A DNA stretch of 64,000 bases from Blastopirellula marina (GTDB lineage Bacteria; Planctomycetota; Planctomycetia; Pirellulales; Pirellulaceae): NCBI RefSeq assembly GCF_002967765.1, contig NZ_PUHY01000010.1, forward strand, positions 186,001 to 250,000, in the 5' to 3' direction. How positions within the stretch are numbered: position 1 is the first letter of the stretch; every line of letters starts with the position of its first letter. Positions 54,964 through 64,000 of this stretch are shown piece after piece. The notes beneath the pieces are model-generated. The model saw only the letters and a list, made by a program, of their open reading frames with translations. It did not search any database and was not told the origin of the DNA. The position numbers and the translations under genes are program-made.

Positions 54964-56772
54964 TTACTTGCGGCTTTGGCGGCGACGATCGGTTTCCTTT
55001 AGCAGGATCTTTCGCAGGCGGATGTGGTTCGGGGTGACTTCCACTAGTTCGTCGTCTTCGATGTATTCCAAGGCAACTTCCAGGCTCATGTCTCTCGGTG
55101 GACGAAGAACGATATTCTCGTCCGAACCGGAGGCCCGCATGTTGGTCAGCTTCTTTTCCTTGGTCGGATTGACCGTCAGGTCGTCGCTACGCGAGTTTTC
55201 GCCGACGATCATTCCTTCATACACTTCGTCGCCATGACGGACGAACATATCCGAACGTTCCTGCAGGGCGAACAGGGCGAAGCCAACCGCTTTACCACTG
55301 ACCATCGAGATCATCGCACCGTTGGCGCGGCGAGGAACATCGCCCGAGACGGGTCGGTATTCCTCGAAGCGATGATTCACGATCGCTTCCCCTTGGGTCG
55401 AGTTGAGCAGCTTGGTTCGCAGCCCGATCAAACCTCGTGATGGGATGGTGAAGATCACCTGTGTGTAATCACCACGCGGCTGCATTTCGACTAACTCACC
55501 GCGACGTTCGCCGACCAGTTCCATGACCGGGCCCATCTTCTCGGATGGGACTTCGATCACGAGTTGTTCGTACGGTTCTTCTTTGACGCCGTTGTTGGTA
55601 CGCATGATCACTTGCGGCTTGCCAACGGCCAGCTCGTACCCTTCGCGACGCATCGTTTCGATCAACACCGCCAGATGCAGCACACCGCGGCCACTAACCA
55701 GGAAACTATCGGCCGTTTCACCAGGACGAACACGCAGAGCAACGTTGCGTTCTAGTTCTTTCTCCAAGCGATCACGGAGATTACGCGAGGTCACGTACTT
55801 GCCGTCTTTGCCCAGCAAAGGAGAAGTGTTGATGGTGAACATCATCTCAAGCGTCGGGGCGTCCACCGCCACGCGTGGCAGGGGATTCGGCTTGTCCGGC
55901 GAGCAGATCGTGTCGCCGATATCGATATCGTCCAAGCCGGTCACGGCGATGATATCACCGGCGGTTCCTTCTTCGACTTCGACACGACCGAGATTTTCGA
56001 AGGCATGCAAGGCCACGATACGGCCGCGTTGCATTTCGCCGTCTGCCTTCGAGACGAGAACACTTTGTCCCTTCTTAATTTTGCCCGACTTGATGCGGCC
56101 GATTGCGATACGACCGGTGTACTCGGACCAGTCGAGCGTCGTCACACGCATCTGCAGGGGCTCTTCCGGGTTCACGTCAGGACCAGGAATGTGCTTCAGC
56201 ACCAGGTCCAACAGAGGTCGCATGTCCCCTTCGCGGACTTCCGGATCTTCCGAAGCGAAGCCTGCCTTGGCACTGGCAAACAGGTACGGGAAGTCGGCGA
56301 TGTCGTCTTGAGCGCCGAGCGACAGGAAGAGGTCGAGCACCTCGTCGATCACTTCATGCGGACGAGCATCCATCTTGTCGATCTTGTTGACCAACACGAT
56401 TGGCTTCAGGCCAACTTCCAAGGCCTTCGAAAGAACGAAGCGAGTTTGTGGCATCGGGCCTTCGGCGGCATCGACCAGCACCACAGCACCATCGGCCATG
56501 CTCAGCACGCGCTCAACTTCACCACCGAAGTCAGCGTGCCCCGGGGTATCGACGATATTAATCTTCACGCCGTTGTAGGGCAGGGCGATGTTCTTCGCCA
56601 AAATGGTAATGCCCCGTTCCTTTTCCAGGTCGTTCGAATCGAGGATTCGCTCGCTGGAAAGCTGACTCTCCCGAAACTGGCCACTTTGATGCAGCAAGCA
56701 GTCCACCAGGGTTGTTTTGCCGTGGTCGACGTGGGCAATGATGACAATATTCCGAAGGTCGTCGCGTCGCAT
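54964..56772 (-). CDS. typA: Ribosome-associated translational GTPase TypA/BipA
   Basis: 602 residues, the usual length. GTPase motifs: G1 '[10 protein letters not shown]' (12-21), G2 'ERGITILAK', G3 '[11 protein letters not shown]', G4 '[10 protein letters not shown]'. Domains II, III and V and the TypA-specific C-terminal domain follow, with '[20 protein letters not shown]' and a basic end '[13 protein letters not shown]'. It binds the ribosome and helps 50S assembly and growth under stress or cold. Single gene. Confidence 0.97.
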   Translation of the reverse strand: MRRDDLRNIVIIAHVDHGKTTLVDCLLHQSGQFRESQLSSERILDSNDLEKERGITILAKNIALPYNGVKINIVDTPGHADFGGEVERVLSMADGAVVLVDAAEGPMPQTRFVLSKALEVGLKPIVLVNKIDKMDARPHEVIDEVLDLFLSLGAQDDIADFPYLFASAKAGFASEDPEVREGDMRPLLDLVLKHIPGPDVNPEEPLQMRVTTLDWSEYTGRIAIGRIKSGKIKKGQSVLVSKADGEMQRGRIVALHAFENLGRVEVEEGTAGDIIAVTGLDDIDIGDTICSPDKPNPLPRVAVDAPTLEMMFTINTSPLLGKDGKYVTSRNLRDRLEKELERNVALRVRPGETADSFLVSGRGVLHLAVLIETMRREGYELAVGKPQVIMRTNNGVKEEPYEQLVIEVPSEKMGPVMELVGERRGELVEMQPRGDYTQVIFTIPSRGLIGLRTKLLNSTQGEAIVNHRFEEYRPVSGDVPRRANGAMISMVSGKAVGFALFALQERSDMFVRHGDEVYEGMIVGENSRSDDLTVNPTKEKKLTNMRASGSDENIVLRPPRDMSLEVALEYIEDDELVEVTPNHIRLRKILLKETDRRRQSRK

Positions 56773-57100
56773 ACTTTTCGCGTGATAAATAGAAGGCCGT
56801 TACTTCTCGTTCGATAACCCCGAATCCTATCAGATTCACACGTTTTTGGGGTAGGGGACCCGCCCTTACATTCACAAATCCACATGAAACGGGACAATAA
56901 TTTCCGTCGGGTTAACGTTGTGTGAATGGAACGTGGTCACAAAGGCACCCCGCCCATAGAGGGGCATCGCCCACAAAAGGTTGCTGATTGCCAGCTTCTC
57001 TTGGTCTGACCTCGCTGTACGATTCTCACCGACGGGGGAGGGCGAGCCGCGGGGCCGTCTTCATGATTAACAACGATTGTCGACGGAAAGCGGGTTTCCC
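56773..57100. other. Intergenic region between divergent genes
   Basis: About 330 bases carrying the promoters for typA (minus) and the metallopeptidase (plus). CATTCAC (56868-56874) and GTGAATG (56922-56928) form an inverted repeat spaced by about 47 bases. No RNA gene or convincing small frame seen. A TTG at 57077 is a possible longer start for the downstream gene. Confidence 0.3.
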
Positions 57101-58120
57101 ATGCATACATTTCGCTGCGTTTGTCATAGCAAGCTGTTTTTCGGCAGTACCAATTGTGTCGCCTGCCAGCGAACAGTCGCCATGTGTCCGGCATGCCGCC
57201 AGGTTTCGGCCATGGAAGTTCAAGACGAAGGAACCTGGAAGTGCCTTCGCAACGGCTGTGGCCAGGTTCAAAAGCCTTGCCAAAACCGTGTTGATCACGC
57301 CGTTTGTAATCGCGGCGTATTGGTTGAAGAAGAAAACCAAACGCTGTGCACCACTTGCCGACTAAATCAGGTGATTCCCGACCTGAATGTTGCTGGCAAT
57401 CTGGAGAAATGGCGGCGACTGGAAGCTGCCAAACGACGCGTGCTGTATGTCGTCGAAGCGATTGGTCTCCCGATTGGGATGCCCGACCAGGACGAACTCT
57501 TACCATTGAAATTTGAATTCAAAGCGGACGGAGCCCAACCTGTAAGTACCGGACACGCCAACGGTTTGATCGTGCTCAATATCAAAGAAGCGGACAGTGT
57601 CCATCGCGAGCAGACACGCGTCGAGTTTGGCGAACCGCAGCGAACGTTAGTCGGGCACTTCCGCCATGAACTGGGACACTACTACTGGGACCTGTTGGTA
57701 AAGCCGTACCAATTGGAGGCTTTCCGCGAGTTATTCGGCAATGAAGAGAACCCCACGTACGCTGATGCCCAGAAGGCTTACTACGCCAACGGGCCGAAAG
57801 CCAACTGGCAGCAACAATACGTCTCGGGCTATGCCAGCATGCACCCGTGGGAAGACTTTGCCGAGAGCTTTGCCACCTATCTGGATATGGTCGCCATTGT
57901 CACGACGGCCGATCACTTCGAGGAAGAAAAGCAGCGATTCGAGGCGCATGACTTCGACGAACTGTTCGAGGCCTATCGAGAAATCGGGATCATGGCCAAC
58001 GAGTTCAACCGAGAGATCGGCCTGCTCGATCTCGTCCCGGAGGTCTTCACGGAGCCAGTGATCGAGAAATTACGATTTATGCACACCCTCGCGGAAGAGG
58101 GACCCACTTCTGAGGCTTGA
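57101..58120 (+). CDS. Zinc-ribbon putative zinc metallopeptidase (PF10005-type)
   Basis: 339 residues from ATG 57101. N-terminal zinc ribbons with repeated CxxC ('CVACQRTVAMCPACRQ', then 'CLRNGCG' and 'LCTTCR') cover residues 1-95. The peptidase part has HExxH in 'VGHFRHELGHYYWD' and the helix 'MHPWEDFAESFATYLDMV', which supplies the third ligand. The family is described as a putative zinc-binding metallopeptidase (formerly DUF2248). The natural substrate is unknown. The gene runs just ahead of the XRE-SnoaL gene. Confidence 0.85.
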   Translation: MHTFRCVCHSKLFFGSTNCVACQRTVAMCPACRQVSAMEVQDEGTWKCLRNGCGQVQKPCQNRVDHAVCNRGVLVEEENQTLCTTCRLNQVIPDLNVAGNLEKWRRLEAAKRRVLYVVEAIGLPIGMPDQDELLPLKFEFKADGAQPVSTGHANGLIVLNIKEADSVHREQTRVEFGEPQRTLVGHFRHELGHYYWDLLVKPYQLEAFRELFGNEENPTYADAQKAYYANGPKANWQQQYVSGYASMHPWEDFAESFATYLDMVAIVTTADHFEEEKQRFEAHDFDELFEAYREIGIMANEFNREIGLLDLVPEVFTEPVIEKLRFMHTLAEEGPTSEA

Positions 58121-58169
58121 CGCCAACGGGGAAAGCTCGCTAGGTTACCTTTCCAAAGGAGCTTTCCCC

Positions 58170-58835
58170 ATGTCGCGAGCCGACGACCCTCGAAGCGTGC
58201 CCGTTGATGGCGACCGCCTGCGTGAGTTTCGCCATACGGTCAATCTTACCCAGGAAGAGGCCGCTTCACGCGCTGGCTATACCGAGCGTTTGATTCGCAA
58301 GCTGGAAAGGGGTGGCCCGGTCCAACTGCAAACGGTGAAAGACGTTCTAGAAGCATACGGCAGGCTTTCTCCCGAGATCGGCGAAGTTCCGTTGACCGAG
58401 TTGCTCCGAAACAGAAACTCACGACCGCCGGCTGAACTGGTTCACGAGTGGTTCGAACGCGTCTACAACCAACGCGATCTGTCAGCGATCGACGAGTTGA
58501 TGCACTCCGACGTGGTCCTGATTGCGGAAGGGGAGACACGGCAAGGCCGAGAAATGATCCGTCAACGAGTCTCAGCGATTCTCGCCGCCTTCGATCCGCT
58601 GCAAATCTGGGTCGAAAACGTTATTGGAGGTCCTGACTATGCGGTGGCTCACTGGTATGTCGAGAAGAAACACATTGGGGACTTCCTTGGAATTGCCGCA
58701 ACCAATAAAGAAGTAACCCTCCGCGGCAGTTCTTTCGCAAAGTACGCCAACGATCAGATCATCGAGGCCCGCGATCATTGGGATGTGCAAGACCTTGTGC
58801 AAAAGCTGACGGGCAATCCTAGTAAACCAGTTTGA
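58170..58835 (+). CDS. XRE-family HTH regulator fused to a SnoaL/NTF2-like domain
   Basis: 221 residues. Residues 15-65 are a Cro/XRE helix-turn-helix ('EFRHTVNLTQEEAASRAGYT', 'RLIRKLERGG'). Residues 90-215 are a SnoaL-like cone ('VHEWFERVYNQRDLSAIDEL', then 'VVLIAEGETRQGREMIRQRV', and ending 'IIEARDHWDVQDLVQKL'). SnoaL folds can bind small ligands, so it may be a one-component sensor. GGAG lies just upstream. Confidence 0.85.
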   Translation: MSRADDPRSVPVDGDRLREFRHTVNLTQEEAASRAGYTERLIRKLERGGPVQLQTVKDVLEAYGRLSPEIGEVPLTELLRNRNSRPPAELVHEWFERVYNQRDLSAIDELMHSDVVLIAEGETRQGREMIRQRVSAILAAFDPLQIWVENVIGGPDYAVAHWYVEKKHIGDFLGIAATNKEVTLRGSSFAKYANDQIIEARDHWDVQDLVQKLTGNPSKPV

Positions 58836-58844
58836 CCTTTCGGT

Positions 58845-59813
58845 TTACTCTTCTTCGTCGTCCGATTCATCGGATTCGTCGGCGTTAAGAATCTCGTCGG
58901 GAACCTCGCGATCGTCTAGCGGCATCCAGCGAAGGACGATTCGGGGCGGTTCACACAAGCTGTTCTCTTGTAGCTCGGCCTGCCATGAAATATCGCCAGG
59001 GCCATCCATGGTATCACCATCTTCGATGACCTCGCCTTTTTCAATCAGATATAAGGTGACGTTGCGCAGGAAGTTGTCGACGTCGTTGAATTCATACGCT
59101 TCGCTGAAGAAACAGGCCTCGCAGTCGGGCAAATCAAGTTGCCAGTTACCAACGGTGTCCATCATCGACCACGTTTCGTCGACATTGAAAAGCCGGACAT
59201 TCGACCACAGATCGAGCGGCAGTAACTTGTTCGCCCAGGCAAAGTTCAAGCTTTCTCGGAATGTATCCTGATCACGCAAGACTTCGCCGCTGGGATTGTA
59301 GTAACAAAGTGTGCCTGGAATCTCTAGCAGCGATTGGACCAGCTTCATGCAGAACTCCAGTTCGGCAACAGGGTTGCAACCTTCCGGCATGACAACCGCG
59401 TCTTCGCTGGCCCCCAGAACATAGGTCACACGCAAGCGGATAAAACCGGTGTGCTGGTCGGCAATATTGCGTCCACCTTCCCAGTTCCACGATTGCTGGG
59501 AAGCGCGTGACAATCCGCCTGGGTAGGCGAACGGGCCAAAGTTCCCCATCGCCCAGGCCCCGAACAAGATGGCTTCATCTTTCGGATCTCCCATGTGATC
59601 CGGCCAGGGGTGATCGATGGCATCGAGCGTGACGATTCCGTTGACCGATTCGTCATATGAAATTTGGAGCGAAGTACCGCCCAGCGCCCACTCGTCACTC
59701 CCTTCGCGCACCCCTCGAAGCTCAAAACCAGAAAGCGCAGCAGCCACTTCGTCGATGGAGATCGATCGGTTCGTGAGAACGATCACTCCTTGCGTGAATA
59801 TTCCCTTGGGCAT
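58845..59813 (-). CDS. DUF4261-like protein with acidic C-terminus
   Basis: 322 residues. 'TGFIRLRVTYVLGASEDAVV', followed by 'MPEGCNPVAELEFCMKLVQS' and 'PGTLCYYNPSGEVLRDQD', matches what I recall of DUF4261. The last 20 residues are almost all Asp, Glu and Ser. DUF4261 often co-occurs with immunity-like genes; function unknown. GAGGAG lies 11 bases before the ATG. Confidence 0.6.
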   Translation of the reverse strand: MPKGIFTQGVIVLTNRSISIDEVAAALSGFELRGVREGSDEWALGGTSLQISYDESVNGIVTLDAIDHPWPDHMGDPKDEAILFGAWAMGNFGPFAYPGGLSRASQQSWNWEGGRNIADQHTGFIRLRVTYVLGASEDAVVMPEGCNPVAELEFCMKLVQSLLEIPGTLCYYNPSGEVLRDQDTFRESLNFAWANKLLPLDLWSNVRLFNVDETWSMMDTVGNWQLDLPDCEACFFSEAYEFNDVDNFLRNVTLYLIEKGEVIEDGDTMDGPGDISWQAELQENSLCEPPRIVLRWMPLDDREVPDEILNADESDESDDEEE

Positions 59814-60309
59814 GCCGCGTGGTGCTCCTCTTGGTCGAAAGCGTCGTCGTTAGCAGTTCCGCAAAGCTTAGCGACCAGGGCGTTTGTGATCAAATCCCCA
59901 AACCCCAGGGAAGAATTCGCTCGCATTATACCTATGCCAGGGAGTATCCATTCCCCAGCGGTGTAAGTGTTTAAGTCTAGAAATCAGAATTTGATATAAC
60001 GTGCTATCAAAACTGGCAACCACCTGCTCAAGCGATAACCATCTAAGGCGTTCTGAGAAAAACCGTAGAGCATTTCTTTCTCATTACTGTGGGGGAACAG
60101 CCCCTAAACCATCGCGGTTGATTCTCCCCGAAAGCACGATATCCAAGCCAATACACTCCCTATTGCGCAATTCCCCTATCTATTTTGCGCACCGCTGAGT
60201 TGTTATGGACATTTTGGAACACGAGTTGAATTTAGACCTTTCGCGCGAATCCGTCTTTTTCTTTTCTATTTCTATTTTTGGCTCTTTGTTGGGCATGAGG
60301 GAGGAACTC
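59814..60309. other. Long intergenic region upstream of the DUF1559 gene
   Basis: About 500 bases. The part from 59960 onward is AT-rich. The last 70 bases before the start contain long T/C runs (60247-60285, TTTTTCTTTTCTATTTCTATTTTT), an unusual leader for such a gene. Upstream start codons at 60205 and 60295 could give an N-terminal extension, but the prepilin leader favours 60310. No RNA gene recognised. Confidence 0.35.
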
Positions 60310-61230
60310 ATGGTTCTAAGGTCACGGCGTGGTTTCACGCTCGTTGAGTTACTAGTGGTGATTGCGATCATCGGTGTCTTGATCGCCCTGTTGTTGCCGG
60401 CTGTGCAGCAAGCGCGTGAAGCTGCTCGCCGTATGAGTTGCAGCAATAACATGAAGCAGTTGGGGTTGTCGCTGCACAACTACCACGACACCTTCAAGGT
60501 CTTTCCGTACGGTTGGCTCGACTCTGGCTTGATGCAGACGTTGAAGCGAGACTGCTGGTATCAGCGGATTCTCCCGTTCATCGAACAGGGTGCTGCTTAC
60601 GATCAGTACATGGCTTGGAACGGTCAGTGGATCATGGATACCCCGCCGGAGATCAAGGATCTGCAAGTCGAAGCACTGCAGTGCCCTTCGGACGGTGCCT
60701 GCCCAGCCGTGGGCGGTTCGGGTGGTACGCGATCGGGTGGCGATGGTTTTCAAGGAAGCTATGTCGGTTGCCGCGGCGGCGAAATCATCAATCGAACAGG
60801 TGAGAACAGCGGTATCTTCTACCGCGCCTCGAAGACCAAGTTCGCGTCGATCATTGACGGTACCAGCAATACGCTGGCCTTCAGCGAAGCGATCATTCGT
60901 GGATCGAACAATACCGGCGGCTGGGGCGGCCCAGGCGGTTATTGGGGTGGTGCTGAATGGGGTGGCTTTGGTTTCACCTGCTACGAGCCGCCAAACACCA
61001 CGGTTCCTGATCGTATCTACGCATGTAAGAGCACCACGTTCCCTCGTTCCCCATGCGTTTCTGTCGGAAGCACGACCGAAATCGAAACCTATGCTCGCAG
61101 CTATCACCCAGGTGGTGTCATGGCAGCGTTGTGTGACGGTTCGGTTCGGTTCATCCCAGAAACCATCAATCGCCAAACCTACCAGGCACTGGGCACTCGC
61201 CAGAACGGCGAAGTGATCGCGGAATATTAA
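60310..61230 (+). CDS. DUF1559 prepilin-like protein
   Basis: 306 residues from ATG 60310, preceded by GGGAGGAA. The N-terminus '[20 protein letters not shown]' is a prepilin leader, followed by '[20 protein letters not shown]', which is the DUF1559 signature. Conserved central residues include '[12 protein letters not shown]', and the C-terminus has '[20 protein letters not shown]'. Planctomycete genomes have dozens of these. They are thought to be surface pseudopilin-like proteins, processed by a prepilin peptidase. It is followed by a lipoprotein gene after 21 bases, the usual pairing. Confidence 0.93.
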   Translation: MVLRSRRGFTLVELLVVIAIIGVLIALLLPAVQQAREAARRMSCSNNMKQLGLSLHNYHDTFKVFPYGWLDSGLMQTLKRDCWYQRILPFIEQGAAYDQYMAWNGQWIMDTPPEIKDLQVEALQCPSDGACPAVGGSGGTRSGGDGFQGSYVGCRGGEIINRTGENSGIFYRASKTKFASIIDGTSNTLAFSEAIIRGSNNTGGWGGPGGYWGGAEWGGFGFTCYEPPNTTVPDRIYACKSTTFPRSPCVSVGSTTEIETYARSYHPGGVMAALCDGSVRFIPETINRQTYQALGTRQNGEVIAEY

Positions 61231-61251
61231 GGAACGAGGAAAGTAACAACC

Positions 61252-61668
61252 ATGAAACGATTTCAGACGCTTTTGCTTCTGGCATCTATCGCACTGGTCG
61301 GTATGACAGGCTGTTTCGGTGAAGCGGGCCCCAAAATGGTCGACGTGAAGGGGACCGTCACTCTAGACGGCACCCCGGTCGACGATGGTCAGATCTATTT
61401 CCGAGCGGATGACGGCAGCAACACGTATGCTGCTCCGATTCAGAAAGGTGCTTACGAGGCTTCGGTCTCGCCAGGCTCGAAGAAGATCGAAATCATCGGC
61501 TACCGCGATATTCCCGGTAAGTTCGTCGAAGTGAATCCAGGCGAGAAGTCGCCTGCTCGCGAGATGTTCATTCCGCGGAAGTTCAATAGCGAATCGACTT
61601 TGTCCGTCACCGTGGCTGAGGACAAGAACGAAATGGAAGAAAACTTCGAGCTGAAAAGCAAAGGCTAG
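61252..61668 (+). CDS. Lipoprotein with carboxypeptidase-regulatory-like domain
   Basis: 138 residues. Lipobox in 'LLASIALVGMTGCFGEAG' (Cys21). The mature domain is a small beta-sandwich ('VDVKGTVTLDGTPVDDGQIY', then 'SPGSKKIEIIGYRDIPGKF'). This type of lipoprotein follows DUF1559 genes all over planctomycete genomes; a partner role is inferred. Good GAGGAAAG ribosome-binding site. A strong terminator lies after it. Confidence 0.92.
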   Translation: MKRFQTLLLLASIALVGMTGCFGEAGPKMVDVKGTVTLDGTPVDDGQIYFRADDGSNTYAAPIQKGAYEASVSPGSKKIEIIGYRDIPGKFVEVNPGEKSPAREMFIPRKFNSESTLSVTVAEDKNEMEENFELKSKG

Positions 61669-61700
61669 TCAGCATCGCATAAAAAGAGACTACTCTCTCT

Positions 61701-61750
61701 CAGGCAGGCAACCGTCATCCCCGGCGGTAGCCTGCCTGTTTTTTTTTTTG
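61701..61750 (+). terminator. Rho-independent terminator
   Basis: CAGGCAGGC at 61701-61709 pairs with GCCTGCCTG at 61730-61738, and ACCG inside pairs with CGGT after one A/A mismatch. The stem is followed by twelve or so T. It ends the DUF1559-lipoprotein unit. Confidence 0.95.
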
Positions 61751-61865
61751 CGCCGATGCGAATTGTAGCGTCGTAGAAAACCAGCTCGACTTTCGTGGGC
61801 CAGACCGCTATCGTACGGCAACCCCCTCCTACGCTCTTCTTTTACCGCGCAGAGGTCGCCCCTCG

Positions 61866-62591
61866 ATGACTACCGTCACGGAAATTGCCCCCGATCTGTT
61901 TCGCTTGTCACGATTTGTGCCTGAGCTGAACATGCAGTTCAACCACTTTCTGGTGCGTGACGAGCAGCCGCTATTGTTTCATGCCGGTTTGAAAAAGATG
62001 TTTCCACCGCTACTGGAGGCGGTCAAGACATTAATCGACCCGACCAGTTTACGCTACGTCGCGTGGAGCCATTTTGAATCGGACGAATGTGGCGGTCTAA
62101 ACGATTGGTTGCGTATCGCACCCAACGCTGAGCCGGTTTGTACGCTGGTCGGCAAGCTTGTGAGTGTCGATGACTTTGCCATTCGTCCCGCTAAAGGAAT
62201 GACACCGGACGATGTGCTTGAAACCGGTAAGTATCGCTATCGCTTCTATCCGTCACCGCATATTCCCCATGGCTGGGACGCGGGTGTATTGTTTGAGGAA
62301 ACTACGCAAACGCTGTTTTGTTCTGACCTGTTTCATCATTTCGGTGACGTCGCACCAATCACCACCGACTCGCTAATCGAGCCAACCCAGGCCGGCATGC
62401 AGCTACTCTCGCAAGGCCCGCTTGCCGGCTACATGCCGTACACCTCGCAAACCGAAGGCGTGCTCCAAGGGCTGGCCCAGCTCAAGCCACAAACACTGGC
62501 CGTGATGCACGGTTCGTCGTTTCAAGGGAACGCCGAGGCTATGCTGCTGGACCTGGCGAGCGTCATCCAGAAGAACTTTGATGGAGCGTAG
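61866..62591 (+). CDS. Metallo-beta-lactamase-fold protein (flavodiiron/ODP-like)
   Basis: 241 residues. The di-metal motif is 'WSHFESDECGGLNDW' (HxExD, as in oxygen-binding di-iron proteins), followed by 'PHIPHGWDAGVLFEE', 'LFCSDLFHHFGD' and 'LAVMHGSSFQG', which supply the remaining ligands. It lacks the flavodoxin domain of full FprA proteins. It may act on O2, NO or a hydrolysable substrate. Confidence 0.87.
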   Translation: MTTVTEIAPDLFRLSRFVPELNMQFNHFLVRDEQPLLFHAGLKKMFPPLLEAVKTLIDPTSLRYVAWSHFESDECGGLNDWLRIAPNAEPVCTLVGKLVSVDDFAIRPAKGMTPDDVLETGKYRYRFYPSPHIPHGWDAGVLFEETTQTLFCSDLFHHFGDVAPITTDSLIEPTQAGMQLLSQGPLAGYMPYTSQTEGVLQGLAQLKPQTLAVMHGSSFQGNAEAMLLDLASVIQKNFDGA

Positions 62592-62757
62592 TCACACTTC
62601 GGAAGCAAAATGGCGAGCAGGCGAACGGCAAGAGCGATCCACTTTTGCTGGGCCAAACCGGTATCACGCAGATCACGCCGAATACGATGGCAAATATAAG
62701 CCAGAATCGGGAAACGAGCATCTTAACGTCTACCTGTTTACCGAGGCTTGACTGTCC

Positions 62758-63324
62758 CTATCGCCAACTTGGATTGTCGGAAGATTTGAACTTATTGAAC
62801 AACGAACCATATTCATACCCGTCCTCGGCGATCACGACACAATCGGTCGCATGTACATTGGCATGCAAGACCTGTATTGGATCCTCGAGCATCGGTATCG
62901 GTAAAACTTCCATGATCCGTCGACGGGCGTCTGGCACGTCGGGATAATCTTCTTGGTATTCCTTTTCCATGAAGACTGCAGTGCGCCGCATTTCACTCAG
63001 ATCGCCCTGGTCTGAAAAGTGGAGCAAGTCTCGCCAATACGGAACCGCCATCAAAATAGCAAGCCACTCGGTTAGGTTCGTAGCGACGCGTCCAGACTGA
63101 CCTTCCGAGGTTGCGTGCAACAAGGGTAAGGTCTCAAGTTTGCCAATCCCATACGCTAAAAACGCCACTCCAGTTCCTTCGCCTGCGACGACCGTAAACG
63201 GCACGGTTGGCTTCAGTTGAATCCAGTCGATGTCATCTTCCGCACGTTCCAAGGAGAAATCGAACGGCCAATCGAGATCTTCGACAATCGTTGACGACGT
63301 TTTTATATCCGCAAGCGTGATCAT
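62758..63324 (-). CDS. Hypothetical protein, 188 residues
   Basis: Mixed alpha/beta protein. The first half has strands such as 'DWIQLKPTVPFTVVAGEGTG' followed by 'VAFLAYGIGKLETLPLLHAT' and 'EGQSGRVATNLTEWLAILM', resembling SUKH/SMI1-type or other immunity proteins. The C-terminal half holds a helix 'MRRTAVFMEKEYQEDYPDVP'. No family is certain. Like the immunity-like genes near 46 kb it is an orphan. Confidence 0.6.
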   Translation of the reverse strand: MITLADIKTSSTIVEDLDWPFDFSLERAEDDIDWIQLKPTVPFTVVAGEGTGVAFLAYGIGKLETLPLLHATSEGQSGRVATNLTEWLAILMAVPYWRDLLHFSDQGDLSEMRRTAVFMEKEYQEDYPDVPDARRRIMEVLPIPMLEDPIQVLHANVHATDCVVIAEDGYEYGSLFNKFKSSDNPSWR

Positions 63325-63654
63325 TTGTTTGGTAAGGTGACAAGTCGAGTGAGCCCAGGCATCCAGTCCCTGAAATACGGAAGATCATCCGGTTCTCGCC
63401 AGCGACGATGCGGCATGGCAAGAGTTGGCTAACCAGGTCTTCTATCGCCTCAATTTACGGCAGTAGAGCGCAAAAAGCTTAACTTCGTCATTTTTTTCTG
63501 CGAGTATGTCGATCTCGCCCGTAAACACTCGACCAATCTTCAACGGGAGCGAGCACCGACCATTGGTTTTCCCATGCTGAGCGCTACGAACGCAAGGCTA
63601 TTCACAGATCCTGATCCAGTCCCTTAGCGACCAATACCACATTGGAAAATACAC
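63325..63654. other. Intergenic region, no clear content
   Basis: About 330 bases between divergent genes. I find no repeat or RNA gene. Promoters of the flanking genes should lie here. Confidence 0.3.
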
Positions 63655-64000
63655 ATGAGCAAACCCGCCAAGAACACGATTTGTCTTTGGTACGATAATG
63701 CCTCGGAAGAGGCGGCTCGGTTTTATGCCGACACGTTTCCCAATTCGTCGGTCGATCAGGTTTATCGCGCCCCCGGCGACTTCCCAGGCGGGCAAAAAGG
63801 GCAGGTGCTGACCGTCACCTTTACCGTGCTGGGGATTCCTTGCCTTGGCCTGAACGGTGGACCAGCGTTCAAGCATAGCGAAGCCTTCTCGTTTCAAGTC
63901 GCGACGGAAGACCAAGCCGAAACCGATCGCTACTGGAATGCGATCGTCGACAACGGCGGTGAAGAAAGTGCTTGTGGCTGGTGCCGCGATAAGTGGGGAC
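63655..64000 (+). CDS. VOC-family / PhnB-like protein (3' end outside window)
   Basis: 115 codons before the window ends. 'NTICLWYDNASEEAARFYAD' is the standard start of the PhnB-like 3-demethylubiquinone-9 methyltransferase domain, followed by 'GQVLTVTFTVLGIPCLGLNG' and 'GGEESACGWCRDKWG'. These are vicinal-oxygen-chelate-fold proteins of uncertain activity. The rest lies beyond the right edge. Confidence 0.9.
   Translation, partial: MSKPAKNTICLWYDNASEEAARFYADTFPNSSVDQVYRAPGDFPGGQKGQVLTVTFTVLGIPCLGLNGGPAFKHSEAFSFQVATEDQAETDRYWNAIVDNGGEESACGWCRDKWG

Noticed and set aside
56005-56817. Plus-strand open frame opposite typA
   Set aside because: TypA on the minus strand has all GTPase motifs; the plus frame is antisense noise.

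Overview
The window looks like the chromosome of a planctomycete of the Pirellulaceae type (Blastopirellula, Bremerella or Rhodopirellula-like). I infer this from several traits that recur in that group: a DUF1559 prepilin-like protein paired with a small carboxypeptidase-regulatory-like lipoprotein, a secreted sulfatase, a PQQ-type beta-propeller protein, a giant M56/BlaR1 peptidase with large C-terminal extensions, small membrane proteins with the 'DDPYRAP' type N-terminus, and weak or variable ribosome-binding sites. I see no tRNA, rRNA, CRISPR array or prophage.

Layout. 1-4.2 kb: end of a receiver/CBS protein, a REP-associated tyrosine transposase (RAYT) flanked by an inverted pair of REP palindromes, an AAA ATPase and two small proteins. 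4.5-11 kb: a methyltransferase, then an operon-like run of sensor kinase, response regulator, STAS protein and the GspE and GspF motor parts of a type II secretion/type IV pilus-like machine. 11-19.4 kb: UbiB-type kinase, PQQ propeller protein, a divergent bS21, a second inverted REP-like pair, membrane proteins, and a divergent ComEA-like/NadC pair. 19.6-30 kb: a compact operon for the rest of the secretion machine (four pseudopilin-like proteins, PilM, PilN, PilO, a GspC/PilP-like protein, the secretin and a TPR lipoprotein). No major pseudopilin GspG and no prepilin peptidase are present here. 30-45 kb: secreted proteins, an inverse-autotransporter-like beta-helix protein, a soluble chemoreceptor, a CPBP protease, a tRNA-queuosine mannosyltransferase-like enzyme, a BlaI/BlaR1 pair and a sulfatase. 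45-48 kb: orphan immunity-protein-like genes. 48-49.3 kb: an HGSNAT-like membrane acyltransferase.

The most striking region is 49.4-54.9 kb, a complete retron. Two overlapping genes come first: a helical-repeat protein, then a protein with a winged helix and a SWIM zinc finger. A non-coding RNA locus at 53045-53272 follows, and directly after it a retron-type reverse transcriptase. The RNA locus has every expected part: an imperfect a1/a2 terminal duplex of about 23 bp, a short msr hairpin, and an msd hairpin with a perfect 27-bp stem. The gene set matches what I remember as the WHSWIM/ARM-HEAT retron type. I infer a phage-defence role.

55-64 kb: TypA/BipA GTPase, a zinc-ribbon metallopeptidase, an XRE-SnoaL protein, a DUF4261-like protein, the DUF1559/lipoprotein pair with a strong terminator, a flavodiiron-like metallo-beta-lactamase protein, a hypothetical protein and the start of a VOC/PhnB-like protein cut by the right edge.
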